From Brenneria bubanii (GTDB lineage Bacteria > Pseudomonadota > Gammaproteobacteria > Enterobacterales > Enterobacteriaceae), in contig NZ_JAKMAJ010000015.1 of assembly GCF_022378355.1 (NCBI RefSeq), positions 1 through 64,000 of the forward strand: a stretch of 64,000 nucleotides of DNA, written 5' to 3'. How positions within the stretch are numbered: the stretch's first letter is position 1; each line of letters opens with the position of its first letter. The notes under the pieces were generated by a model. That model saw nothing but the letters and a program-made list of their open reading frames with translations, was not told where the DNA came from and did not search any database. A program made the position numbers and the translations under genes. Below are positions 38,705 through 47,410 of the stretch, piece after piece.

Positions 38705-39391
38705 ATGTCAGAGGGGAAAAGCCGCCGTCCGGTCGCGTTGGTCACCGGCGGCGGCAGCGGCATCGGTCTGGCCATTGCGGATAGCCTGGCCCGGGATCAT
38801 CAGGTTTACGTTCTCAGCCGTCGCCGGGGGCAAGCGGCCGGCAATCCGAACATTATCCCGGTCAGCCTGGACTTGCGCGATAGCGACGCGCTGGCCGCTT
38901 GGGTCGCTACCCTGCCCGGCCTGGATGTGCTGGTGCATTGCGCCGCCGTCTCACAACCGGTTTCACTGGCGGCGGCGACCCCGGATATCTGGCGCCATCA
39001 TTTCGATATCAATGTATTCGCGCCTGCGGAACTGACGCGCCTGACGCTGCCGGCTTTACGCGCCAGCCGTGGGATCATCGTCTTCATCAACTCCGGTTCC
39101 GGCACCCGCCCTCAGGCGGGCAATACCGTCTATTGCGCCAGCAAGTTCGCGCTGCATGCGCTGGCGGAATCGCTGCGTAATGAAGAGCGCGAGTACGGAG
39201 TAAAAGTGTCAACCGTCTATCCCGGCCCAACGAATACGCCGATGAACCCGCCTGAAGTGGACGACGATCCGCTGGCGCGCAGCTCGCCGCATTCGGTCGC
39301 CAAAGCGGTACGTCTGGTTATCGATACCGATGAAGATTCACAAATCACCGAAGTTGTCGTACGTCCGCGTCATGATCCGGCCCGTCGTTAA
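38705..39391 (+). CDS. Short-chain dehydrogenase/reductase (SDR)
   Basis: A 228-residue classical SDR: cofactor motif TGGGSGIGLAIA (15-26), NVFAPAELTRL, INSGSG and the catalytic YCASK (Tyr-x-x-x-Lys near residue 142), then STVYPGPTNTPMN. Arg and Ser after the first strand suggest NADP(H). Cotranscribed with the flavoprotein upstream; a two-step oxidation/reduction of a shared substrate is plausible but unproven. Confidence 0.85.
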   Translation: MSEGKSRRPVALVTGGGSGIGLAIADSLARDHQVYVLSRRRGQAAGNPNIIPVSLDLRDSDALAAWVATLPGLDVLVHCAAVSQPVSLAAATPDIWRHHFDINVFAPAELTRLTLPALRASRGIIVFINSGSGTRPQAGNTVYCASKFALHALAESLRNEEREYGVKVSTVYPGPTNTPMNPPEVDDDPLARSSPHSVAKAVRLVIDTDEDSQITEVVVRPRHDPARR

Positions 39392-39598
39392 GTCAACAAC
39401 CAAAAAACCGCTGGTCGACACGCGGCATTCCGGCGAATAAAACAGCGGCGCGCCCCTTCTAACGTCACGCCAACATTCTGTTATCTCGTTGATTAAAATC
39501 GCATAAGGTAACCTGTATTTATTATTTGCCGTCACCTGAACGGTAGGCCAAAAATAGCAGTCATCCCTGAACGACCTTGAATGGAAAGGAATCAAAAG

Positions 39599-40666
39599 AT
39601 GACCGCCACATCAAGAATACAAGCCCTGCTGGCGGGAGAACGTCTGGCGCGCCCCGCCATCTCCGGCTGGCAACATTTACCGTTGATCGATCGCGATCCG
39701 GGCTCATTCATCCGGAAAACCATTGCCCTTACCGACCAAAACCGCTGGGATTTCATCAAGATCATGTCGAATGGTCATTATCTGGCCGAGGCCTACGGCG
39801 CCGATATCGCGTTTTCGCGCGATGCGACGCTGTGGTCCGGCGTATTTCGCCGTTACCCGATAGCGCAGGCCGCCGATCTCTCGACGCTGCCGGCGCTGGA
39901 TCGGCATAACCCGGTGCTGACGCGGGAAATTGAAATAGTCCGCGGACTGGCGCGGCACTATCGAGGCGGCATCCCGCTTTTGGCTACCCTGTTCACGCCG
40001 CTGACCTGGATACAGGAAATGACGCAATCCACCCAGCCAGGCCCGACGTTGTCGTTTATTCGCCACCACCCGACGGCTTTGCTCCGCGGGCTGGACGCGG
40101 TGCTGCAAACCAGCCTGAACTTCATCGATGCGCTATTGCAAGCCGGTATCGACGGCATCTTTCTCGCCACCCAGTACGCGCGTCGCGATCTGCTGTCAAA
40201 TGAGGAATATCAGACCTTTTGCCACCCTTACGACGAAGCGATTCTCCGTCATATCAAAGGTAAAACCTGGTTCAACATCCTGCATATACACGGCGAAAGC
40301 CATCTGCTGTTCGAACCCTGCCTCGACTACGATGTTCAGGCATTCAACTGGGAGAACGCGCCGGAATCCATCGCGCCGTCCCAGCGTACCGGCGTCGCGG
40401 ACATCCGCGCCCTGAGCAATAAGATTCTGATCGCCGGCATCGACCAAACACGGGATTTCCATTACCGCGGCGGAGAACGTCAGGCCGTCAAGACGCGCTT
40501 GCAACAGCGCTTACGTCAGCTACGGCAAGAGAGCGGCGATCGGGGTTTTATTTTCGCGCCCGGCTGCGCGCTGCCGCTTGACGTGGACAGCCGTCTGTTC
40601 AGCCTGCTGGCTGAAATCAGCCGGGATGAGGCCGACGATCGGGAAAGTCGGCGCCCGCTCCCATAG
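39599..40666 (+). CDS. Uroporphyrinogen decarboxylase-family (URO-D/MtaA-like) protein
   Basis: A 355-residue TIM-barrel protein of the URO-D superfamily: RPAISGWQHLPLID near the N-terminus, FIKIMSNGHYLAEAYGADI, LLQAGIDGIFLATQYAR, FCHPYDEAILRHIKGKTWFNILHIHGE, then a C-terminal APGCALPLDVD (the Gly-Cys zinc-like site of MtaA/MtbA-type methyltransferases). The true heme enzyme HemE has a different N-terminus, so this is more like the methyltransferase or uncharacterised branch. The ATG at 39599 is chosen for AAAGGA 8 bases before; 39581 has none. It lies 207 bases after the SDR. Confidence 0.7.
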   Translation: MTATSRIQALLAGERLARPAISGWQHLPLIDRDPGSFIRKTIALTDQNRWDFIKIMSNGHYLAEAYGADIAFSRDATLWSGVFRRYPIAQAADLSTLPALDRHNPVLTREIEIVRGLARHYRGGIPLLATLFTPLTWIQEMTQSTQPGPTLSFIRHHPTALLRGLDAVLQTSLNFIDALLQAGIDGIFLATQYARRDLLSNEEYQTFCHPYDEAILRHIKGKTWFNILHIHGESHLLFEPCLDYDVQAFNWENAPESIAPSQRTGVADIRALSNKILIAGIDQTRDFHYRGGERQAVKTRLQQRLRQLRQESGDRGFIFAPGCALPLDVDSRLFSLLAEISRDEADDRESRRPLP

Positions 40667-40818
40667 CCCGCCTTTAGCCGCCGCCGGTTATGCAAGATGC
40701 GTGACCGCTTCATTCCCCAGCAATGTCATGCAGTCTGGCCACCGTCGTCCAATTCGAGCGCTCAAACGCCGACGTAAATTGCCATGCCAACTGACATTAT
40801 TTTTCTAACAATATTTCG

Positions 40819-40837
40819 CATAATCAATATCATTATT
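40819..40837 (+). promoter_or_regulatory. Fur-box-like site ahead of the ABC importer operon
   Basis: CATAATCAATATCATTATT matches the 19-base Fur consensus GATAATGATAATCATTATC at 14 positions. It lies 124 bases before the binding-protein start at 40961, in a region with no gene (40667-40960). It implies repression by iron-loaded Fur. Confidence 0.55.
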
Positions 40838-40885
40838 GTTCTTTGCTGTTTACATTCTCCTGTGAAAATATCACCTGTAGGTTTC

Positions 40886-40921
40886 GGACGGCTAGCCGTC
40901 CACGTTGCGATCCCGGATCGC
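40886..40921 (+). repeat. Two adjacent perfect palindromes in the ABC operon leader
   Basis: GGACGG-CTAG-CCGTCC at 40886-40901, then GCGATCC-C-GGATCGC at 40907-40921, five bases apart. They lie between the Fur-like site and the binding-protein gene and could be transcript hairpins or operator sites for a second regulator. Confidence 0.5.
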
Positions 40922-40960
40922 GACCGCATGATTCGCAAACGATAACTACAGGAAAATACG

Positions 40961-42595
40961 ATGTTGATTTCTTATCCCGGGCAGAAGATTCGTACGCTGG
41001 TCTCACTGGCATTACTGGGGATCGGCGGCGGCGCGCTGGCCGCCGAGGGGACGCCCAAAACGGGCGGCACCCTGGTTTATCTTGAACAACAGACTCACAC
41101 CAACCTCTATCCGCCCGCCGGCGGATTCTACCCCAACGGGGGAATCCTCAATCAGATCACCGACAAGCTGACGTGGCAGAATCCCGAAACGCTAGCGATT
41201 GCCCCCTGGATTGCGGAGTCCTGGAGCGTCAACGCGGATAGCACCGAGTACACCTTTAAAATTCGCCCCGGCGTCACCTTCTCTGACGGTACGCCATTGG
41301 ACGCCAATGCGGTGGCGAAAAATTTTGATACCTACGGCCTTGGCAATAAGGCACTGAACCTGCCGGTGTCGGAAGTCATCAATAACTACTTGAAAAGCGA
41401 AGTGATCGATCCGCTAACCGTCAAATTTTACTTTAGCAAGCCATCCCCCGGCTTTTTGCAAGGCACATCGGCCATCGGCTCCGGTTTGGTATCGCTCAGC
41501 ACGCTGGCGCGCAACTTCAACCAGCTCGGCAACGGACGCAGCATTATCGGTTCCGGCCCGTTCGTGGTGATCAGCGACCGACCGGGACGCGAAGTCAAAC
41601 TGGCGGCGCGCAAAGACTATAACTGGGCGCCGGCCGGCTTCGTCCATCAGGGACGCCCTTATCTGGACGGCATCACCATATTGGTGACGCCGGAAGACGG
41701 CGTTCGCATCGGCGCGTTGCTTGCCGGTCAGGCCGACGCCATTCGTCAAATACAGGCTTACGATGAAAAGCGCGTGCAGGATCAGGGGTTTTCTGTTTAT
41801 GCGCCCGCCACGCGCGGCGTCAACAATAGCCTCTCCTTCCGCCCGGATAATCCGCTAATCGCCGACCTGCGCGTTCGACAGGCGCTATTGCACGCCACCA
41901 ACGCCAAAGAGATCGTTCAGACGCTGTTCTCGGACAACTATCCGCAAGCCACATCCATTCTGGCGAAAACGGCCGCCGGCTATGTGGATTTATCCGACAA
42001 GCTGATCTTTGACGCGCAAAAATCCGCGCGGCTGCTGGATGAGGCCGGCTGGAAAACCGGCGCGCAGGGAGTCCGGCAAAAAGACGGGCAGTCGCTGACG
42101 CTCACCGCTTATGAATCGCCGCCGCAGCCGCAGAACAAGGAAACACTGCAACTGGTGGCGCAGCAGTGGGCGAAAATCGGGGTGAAGCTGAATATTCTGG
42201 CTGGCGATGCGGGCAGTAAAACCGTGGATAACCTCGACCCGCTGAAAACCGCGCTCTACCCTTCGATGGTGGGACGCGCCGACCCGGATGTGTTGAAAAG
42301 TCAGTTTTATCCGACGATCCGTAACGTCCTGCTGCAAAAAGGCGGCACCAGCGACAAAGTGAAAAACTTTGAAGACGCGCGCCTGAATACCCTGCTGGAC
42401 GATATCGCTGCCGAAACGAACCACGAAAAACGTCTGGCGCTGGTCGGCGACGTGCAGCGCTATCTCATCGATCAGGCTTATGTGATCCCCATCTTTGAAG
42501 AACCGCAGGTCTTTGCCGGCGCGCCAACGACAAAAGGAATCGGTTTTGAAGCCGTCGGTCGCCCCAGCTTTTACAACACCTGGTTAGATAAGTAG
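40961..42595 (+). CDS. ABC importer substrate-binding protein (family 5, KPN_01854-like)
   Basis: A 544-residue periplasmic binding protein of the oligopeptide/nickel (SBP_bac_5) family. Sec signal peptide to about residue 27 (LALLGIGGGALAA), then the family signature WIAESWSVNADSTEYTFKIRPGVTFSDGTPLDA and RVRQALLHATNAKEIV. Family members bind peptides, opines, nickel-chelates or sugars; this subfamily, as I recall the TIGR04028 group, occurs with CMD-domain proteins and a luciferase-like monooxygenase. First gene of the importer operon, after a Fur-like site and with AGGAAAA upstream of ATG. A 12-base hairpin follows its stop. Confidence 0.9.
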   Translation: MLISYPGQKIRTLVSLALLGIGGGALAAEGTPKTGGTLVYLEQQTHTNLYPPAGGFYPNGGILNQITDKLTWQNPETLAIAPWIAESWSVNADSTEYTFKIRPGVTFSDGTPLDANAVAKNFDTYGLGNKALNLPVSEVINNYLKSEVIDPLTVKFYFSKPSPGFLQGTSAIGSGLVSLSTLARNFNQLGNGRSIIGSGPFVVISDRPGREVKLAARKDYNWAPAGFVHQGRPYLDGITILVTPEDGVRIGALLAGQADAIRQIQAYDEKRVQDQGFSVYAPATRGVNNSLSFRPDNPLIADLRVRQALLHATNAKEIVQTLFSDNYPQATSILAKTAAGYVDLSDKLIFDAQKSARLLDEAGWKTGAQGVRQKDGQSLTLTAYESPPQPQNKETLQLVAQQWAKIGVKLNILAGDAGSKTVDNLDPLKTALYPSMVGRADPDVLKSQFYPTIRNVLLQKGGTSDKVKNFEDARLNTLLDDIAAETNHEKRLALVGDVQRYLIDQAYVIPIFEEPQVFAGAPTTKGIGFEAVGRPSFYNTWLDK

Positions 42596-42598
42596 CCG

Positions 42599-42629
42599 TA
42601 TTCCCTTGCCCGACATCGGCAAGGGAATA
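42599..42629 (+). promoter_or_regulatory. Intercistronic hairpin after the binding-protein gene
   Basis: Perfect 12-base stem TATTCCCTTGCC / GGCAAGGGAATA with a 7-base loop, right after the stop, without a T run. Such hairpins stabilise the upstream message so that more binding protein than permease is made; likely the same here. Confidence 0.65.
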
Positions 42630-42645
42630 GCAGAGAGGATCGATC

Positions 42646-43590
42646 ATGAGCAGATACCTGATAACGCGTTTGGCGCAGGCGTTGATTGTGCTATGGGCGG
42701 CATTTACGTTGTCGTTCGTTCTATTGCAGGCATTGCCGGGCGACGCGGTGCTGATCAAATTCCAGAACCCGGAATTGGGTCTGAGCACAGACCAGATCGC
42801 GCAGCTGCGTCTGGCCTACGGCGCCGATATTCCGGTGACGGCGCAGTATATTCACGCTATCGGCAGCCTGCTTCAGGGGAATTTCGGCATTTCGCTACAG
42901 TCCGGCACGCCAGTAGCTGAACTATTGACGGAAAATGTGCCGCCGACGCTGCTGCTGGCGTTATTGGGATTGATCACCTCGGTCATGCTGGCATTGGTGA
43001 TTGCAGGCCTCAGTTTTCTAACGCCGTTTCAACGCCTGAGGGAAACGTTGCAAGCGATGCCGTCGCTGTTTATTTCCATTCCCACCTTTTGGCTCGGCAT
43101 CGTGCTAATTCAGATCTTTTCTTTCCAGTTGGGGTTGATTCCGGTGATCAACCCCGGTGAATGGCAAGGGTTGATTCTACCGACGCTCACGCTGGCGCTG
43201 CCGATTTCCGCGCCGCTGGCGCAAATTCTGATGCGCAGCATCGATCAGGTGCAAACTCAACCCTTTGTCGCCGTTGCGCGCGCCAAAGGCGCCAGCCGTC
43301 TCGGCGTATTATGGCGTCATGTGCTGCGCAACGCCCTGCTGCCGACCGTGACCGTGGCGGGCCTGTTATTGGGAGAGCTGATCGCCGGCGCGCTGGTCAC
43401 GGAGACGGTATTCGGGCGCAGCGGTCTGGGACAATTGACCCGAGAGGCGGTCAATACCCAGGATAGCAGCGTGTTACAGGCGGTAGTGGTGATTTCCGCT
43501 GCCGCCTTCGTCATCATCAATCTGGCTATTGATCTGTTGTATCCGCTGCTCGATCCCCGGCTGAAAAACACCACAGGAGCCGCCTCATGA
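42646..43590 (+). CDS. ABC importer permease, DppB/OppB type
   Basis: A 314-residue inner-membrane permease: YLITRLAQALIVLWAAFTLSFVLLQALPGDAV at the N-terminus (DppB family), six helices in all, and the EAA loop VARAKGASRLGVLWRHVLRNALLPTVTV that docks the ATPase. Cotranscribed; its stop overlaps the next permease by 4 bases. Confidence 0.93.
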   Translation: MSRYLITRLAQALIVLWAAFTLSFVLLQALPGDAVLIKFQNPELGLSTDQIAQLRLAYGADIPVTAQYIHAIGSLLQGNFGISLQSGTPVAELLTENVPPTLLLALLGLITSVMLALVIAGLSFLTPFQRLRETLQAMPSLFISIPTFWLGIVLIQIFSFQLGLIPVINPGEWQGLILPTLTLALPISAPLAQILMRSIDQVQTQPFVAVARAKGASRLGVLWRHVLRNALLPTVTVAGLLLGELIAGALVTETVFGRSGLGQLTREAVNTQDSSVLQAVVVISAAAFVIINLAIDLLYPLLDPRLKNTTGAAS

Positions 43591-44441
43591 CCATGGTTCA
43601 TCAGGGCAAAATCACGCTACGGCAAAAACAGGCCGCGCATTTCCATTATCGCCTGCAGCCGGGACTGATCGCCGCCTGTCTGGTGTTGCTCACCGCGGTG
43701 CTCTGGGCGATAGTGCCGGGCTGGTTTACCGCCTATAGTCCGACCGACGGCATTGCCGGCGCGCAGCGTCTGGCGCCTGGCGGAGACTACAGTTTGGGAA
43801 CCGACCAACTGGGACGCGATCTCTATGCCCGCATCGTGTATGGTTCCGTGCACACGCTTTCCGGCGCCGCGATCGCCGTCGGACTTGGACTGGTGCTGGG
43901 CAGCCTGCTCGGGCTGCTGGCCGGCGCGGTGGGCGGCTGGCTCGATAGTCTGATAATGCGCTTCATCGATATCCTGCTCGCCATCCCCAGCCTGCTGTTG
44001 GCGCTGAGCATCATCATTCTGCTGGGATTCGGCACGGTCAACGCCGCCATTGCCGTCGGCATCACCTCTGTCGCCAGCTTCACTCGCCTGGTAAGAGCCG
44101 AAGCGCTGCGCGTGCGGCGCAGCGACTATGTGGAAGCCGCTTACGGCAGCGGCGGCTCGTTCTTTAGCGTGCTGTGGCGCCATATCTTGCCGAATACATT
44201 AAGCACCGTGCTCGCCTTCGCCGCTTTACAGTTCGGCAGCGCCATTTTGGCGATTTCCACCCTGAGTTTTCTTGGTTACGGCGCGCCGCCGCCAACCCCG
44301 GAATGGGGATTACTGATCGCCGAAGGACGCAACTACCTTTCGACCGCCTGGTGGTTGACCACCTTCCCCGGTTTGGTCGTGGTACTGGTGGTGTTATCCG
44401 CCAACCGAATCAGCCAATCACTGCGGAGAGATCGGTCATGA
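43587..44441 (+). CDS. ABC importer permease, DppC/OppC type
   Basis: A 284-residue permease with N-terminal OppC-type domain and six helices: LGTDQLGRDLYARIVYGSVHTL, RFIDILLAIPSLLLALSII, and EAA loop YVEAAYGSGGSFFSVLWRHILPNTLSTVLAF. Partner of the preceding permease. Overlaps both neighbours by 4 bases. Confidence 0.93.
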   Translation: MTMVHQGKITLRQKQAAHFHYRLQPGLIAACLVLLTAVLWAIVPGWFTAYSPTDGIAGAQRLAPGGDYSLGTDQLGRDLYARIVYGSVHTLSGAAIAVGLGLVLGSLLGLLAGAVGGWLDSLIMRFIDILLAIPSLLLALSIIILLGFGTVNAAIAVGITSVASFTRLVRAEALRVRRSDYVEAAYGSGGSFFSVLWRHILPNTLSTVLAFAALQFGSAILAISTLSFLGYGAPPPTPEWGLLIAEGRNYLSTAWWLTTFPGLVVVLVVLSANRISQSLRRDRS

Positions 44442-46099
44442 GTCTGCAAATCAGTCTGCAACAGGCCGGCGCCATTCAGCCGGTGCTGGAACTGGAGGAT
44501 GTCGCCATCAGCTACCGCGCTCGAGGCGCTGAGAGGACGGTGGTGGACGGCGTTTCGTTTCACATCAATCCCGGCGAGGTAGTGGCGCTGGTGGGGGAAT
44601 CCGGCTCGGGGAAAACCACCACCGCGCAGGCGGTGATTGGGCTTCTGGCAGAGAACGGTCGCCTGATACGCGGCGCTATCCGGCTTAACGGCGTCGACAT
44701 CGGCCACTGGCCGCAAAAACGGCTGGACGGCATTCGCGGCGCGCGCATCAGTTTGATTCCGCAAGATCCGACCAGCTCGCTCAATCCGGTGAAAACCATC
44801 GGCGAACAGGTGGATGAAATCCTGCATTTGCATCTGCATCTGTCGAAATACGCCATTCGGCAAAAAACGTTGTCTCTTCTGACGCGCGTGGGGCTGACGC
44901 AGCCGGCGCTGCGGGTAAAACAGTTTCCGCATGAACTGTCCGGCGGCATGAAGCAGCGGGTACTCATCGCGATCGCCATCGCCCTGAAACCCGCGCTGAT
45001 TATCGCCGACGAACCAACCAGCGCGCTGGATGTTACGGTACAGAAACGCGTGCTCGATCTGCTGGATGAACTGCGGCGGGAAAACGGTACGGCGGTACTG
45101 TTCGTCACTCATGATTTGGGCGTCGCGGCGGAGCGCGCCGATCGTCTGCTGGTTTTTCAGAAGGGCTACATTCAGGAACAAGGTCCGACGCATGTACTGC
45201 TTAATGCGCCGCGCAGTCAATACGCACGCGCGCTGCTGGCCGATGTCCCGTCGCTCAATGCGCCGCGGCGTACTCCGCGCCGGGCAACGGGCGATGTAGC
45301 GGTCAGCGTGGAAAACCTAGTGCAGGAATACCGGCTGGCGGGTCGACAAGGCGCGACGTTCAGAGCCGTTGACCAGGTTTCATTCAAGGTTGAACGCGGC
45401 ACCACGCACGCTATCGTCGGCGAATCCGGCTCCGGAAAGACCACGACCGCGCGCAGCCTGCTGGGCTTCCACCATCCGACCTCCGGCCGCATTCTGATTG
45501 ACGACACGGACATTACCCGGCTGAAAGGCAAGGCGCTGCGCCAGTTCAGGCAAAAAATTCAGTTGGTTTACCAGAATCCCTATAGCTCGCTCGACCCGTC
45601 GCAGAGCCTGTTCGCCATCGTCGAAGAGCCGTTACGCAATTTTGGCCGCGATACCCGGGCGCAGCGCAGAGACAAAGTACAAGGCATATTCGAACGGGTC
45701 GCGCTGCCGTATGCGTTACTGACCAGAAAACCGCACGAACTCTCCGGCGGACAGCGCCAGCGGGTCGCCATTGCGCGGGCATTGGTGCTGGAGCCGCAGG
45801 TGTTGGTGCTCGATGAAGCCGTCTCGGCGCTGGACGTCACCGTGCAGGCTCAAATACTGCGGCTGCTGGAGGAACTTCAGCAATCGCTCGGACTCACCTA
45901 CGTTTTCATTTCTCACGATCTGGCGGTGGTACGCCAAATCGCCGATACCGTTACCGTTTTGCACCGCGGAAAACAGGTGGAATCGGGGCCGGTGGAACAT
46001 ATTTTCACTCATGCGGCCCACCGCTATACGCAAGAGCTGATTGAAGCAATCCCCGGCCCGTTGCCGCCTTCAACATTTATGCGACAGGAGACTGTATGA
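44438..46099 (+). CDS. ABC importer ATPase with two nucleotide-binding domains
   Basis: A 553-residue fused DppD/DppF-type ATPase. Domain 1: Walker A GESGSGKTTTAQA (about 51-63), signature LSGGMKQRV, Walker B LIIADEPTSALD. Domain 2: Walker A GESGSGKTTTARS, signature LSGGQRQRV, Walker B VLVLDEAVSALD. The frame runs further upstream, but the ATG at 44438 overlaps the permease stop (ATGA), so translation starts there. Belongs to the metal-chelate/peptide importer class. Confidence 0.94.
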   Translation: MSLQISLQQAGAIQPVLELEDVAISYRARGAERTVVDGVSFHINPGEVVALVGESGSGKTTTAQAVIGLLAENGRLIRGAIRLNGVDIGHWPQKRLDGIRGARISLIPQDPTSSLNPVKTIGEQVDEILHLHLHLSKYAIRQKTLSLLTRVGLTQPALRVKQFPHELSGGMKQRVLIAIAIALKPALIIADEPTSALDVTVQKRVLDLLDELRRENGTAVLFVTHDLGVAAERADRLLVFQKGYIQEQGPTHVLLNAPRSQYARALLADVPSLNAPRRTPRRATGDVAVSVENLVQEYRLAGRQGATFRAVDQVSFKVERGTTHAIVGESGSGKTTTARSLLGFHHPTSGRILIDDTDITRLKGKALRQFRQKIQLVYQNPYSSLDPSQSLFAIVEEPLRNFGRDTRAQRRDKVQGIFERVALPYALLTRKPHELSGGQRQRVAIARALVLEPQVLVLDEAVSALDVTVQAQILRLLEELQQSLGLTYVFISHDLAVVRQIADTVTVLHRGKQVESGPVEHIFTHAAHRYTQELIEAIPGPLPPSTFMRQETV

Positions 46100-47211
46100 C
46101 CTGGTATGACCATGACATTCTGACTACGCTGGCGGAAATTAGCCCGGACAGCGAACTGGCGCAGGCGCGCCATACGCGCAACGCCGCCACCCAACATACG
46201 GAAGGCAGCTATCGGGCATTATTTACCGACATCGACGAAAACAATCCGCTGCCGCGGTCGATACGCTGGTGGCTGGCCGAGAACATCAGCGCCTGGCACC
46301 AGGACCTCCAGCTGCAACTATTTTACGCTGGGCGCAGGAAAAACCTCCCGACGCCGCAAACGCCGGCAGCCGCAGCGGCGCTAAGACACGCGGAGCGTTT
46401 GACGTTCGAGCCAGTCGCCGGCGACCCCGCTGATTTACAGGCGCTGCTTGAGGCCGGGTGGACGGCGGACGATATCGTGACATTGTCACAACTTACCGCG
46501 TTTATCAGTTTTCAGAGCCGCTTGCTGCGCGGCTACCGTCTGCTGGCGGGACATGGCATCGATAATCCGCCGCCGCAGGATGCCAAGGCGGGCCGCTGGC
46601 ATACCCAGTCCCATACTCGCGGCGGCCAGCGCGCGCCGCAGGCGTTTACTCAGGAAGAACTCGACTGGGAACCCTGGATAGACGCCAAAGCGTTAAGCGA
46701 ATTTAACGCCGAGCAGCAACTCGTCCTCAAGCGCTTCGGTCACGCCGAATCTGACTATTTTCGCCTGTTGGGGCGTAATCTGCCGGTGCTGGAACAGCGA
46801 ACGCTGACGGATAAGGGAATTTTTTACACCTCAGGCGGTCTGCCGCGCGCGGAACGCGAATTAGCGGCGGCAGTCGCCAGCAAGGTTAACGGCTGTATTT
46901 ACTGCGCCTCGGTTCACGCACGCAAGGCTGGCCAGCTATCCAAGCAGCCTGATGCGCTGCAATACCTGCTGGACGTGCCGCCGGGCGGCGATCTTGCGCA
47001 ACAGCAGCCCGCGCGCTGGCAGGCTATCATCACTTTCGCCGCCAGGCTCTCCACTACCCCGGCGCAGGTTAACCAGCAGGATTTGAAACGTCTGCGCGAC
47101 CATGGGCTGAATACGCTGGAAATTCTGGATTTGACGCAATCAGCGGCGTTTTTCGCCTGGGCCAACCGACTGATGCTGACGTTGGGCGAACCCTTCTGGC
47201 CGACACGTTAA
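46096..47211 (+). CDS. Two-domain CMD/alkylhydroperoxidase-like protein
   Basis: A 371-residue protein made of two carboxymuconolactone-decarboxylase/AhpD-type domains. The N-terminal one (about 1-160, VTLSQLTAFISFQSRLLRGY) has no CxxC. The C-terminal one (about 190-371) has the redox motif CIYCASVHARKA (C-x-x-C-x3-H). In related genomes these occur as two separate genes (as I recall, the Avi_7170 and Avi_7169 families) beside this ABC importer type, so this is a fusion. The ATG overlaps the ATPase stop. Possibly detoxifies or processes the imported compound; substrate unknown. Confidence 0.8.
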   Translation: MTWYDHDILTTLAEISPDSELAQARHTRNAATQHTEGSYRALFTDIDENNPLPRSIRWWLAENISAWHQDLQLQLFYAGRRKNLPTPQTPAAAAALRHAERLTFEPVAGDPADLQALLEAGWTADDIVTLSQLTAFISFQSRLLRGYRLLAGHGIDNPPPQDAKAGRWHTQSHTRGGQRAPQAFTQEELDWEPWIDAKALSEFNAEQQLVLKRFGHAESDYFRLLGRNLPVLEQRTLTDKGIFYTSGGLPRAERELAAAVASKVNGCIYCASVHARKAGQLSKQPDALQYLLDVPPGGDLAQQQPARWQAIITFAARLSTTPAQVNQQDLKRLRDHGLNTLEILDLTQSAAFFAWANRLMLTLGEPFWPTR

Positions 47212-47259
47212 GGGAAGCGGTTTTCCTACTGACCTGCTCTATTTCGGTTTTCGTCGTGA

Positions 47260-47285
47260 TGCGGCGCGCAAAATCATGCGCCGCA
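47260..47285. repeat. Inverted repeat between convergent genes
   Basis: TGCGGCGC / GCGCCGCA, loop of 10, between the CMD gene and the minus-strand aminotransferase. No T run. Possible bidirectional 3' hairpin. Confidence 0.4.
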
Positions 47286-47410
47286 AGCGGGAAGGCGGAT
47301 GAACGAGCCGCAGGGATGCGGCGTCGGTCCAACCGAGTCTCTGGGATGAGCGGCTCATGCCGCTTCGCAAGCGGTGCGTGCAGCCAATACCATGCGCTCA
47401 TCCCGCGTTA

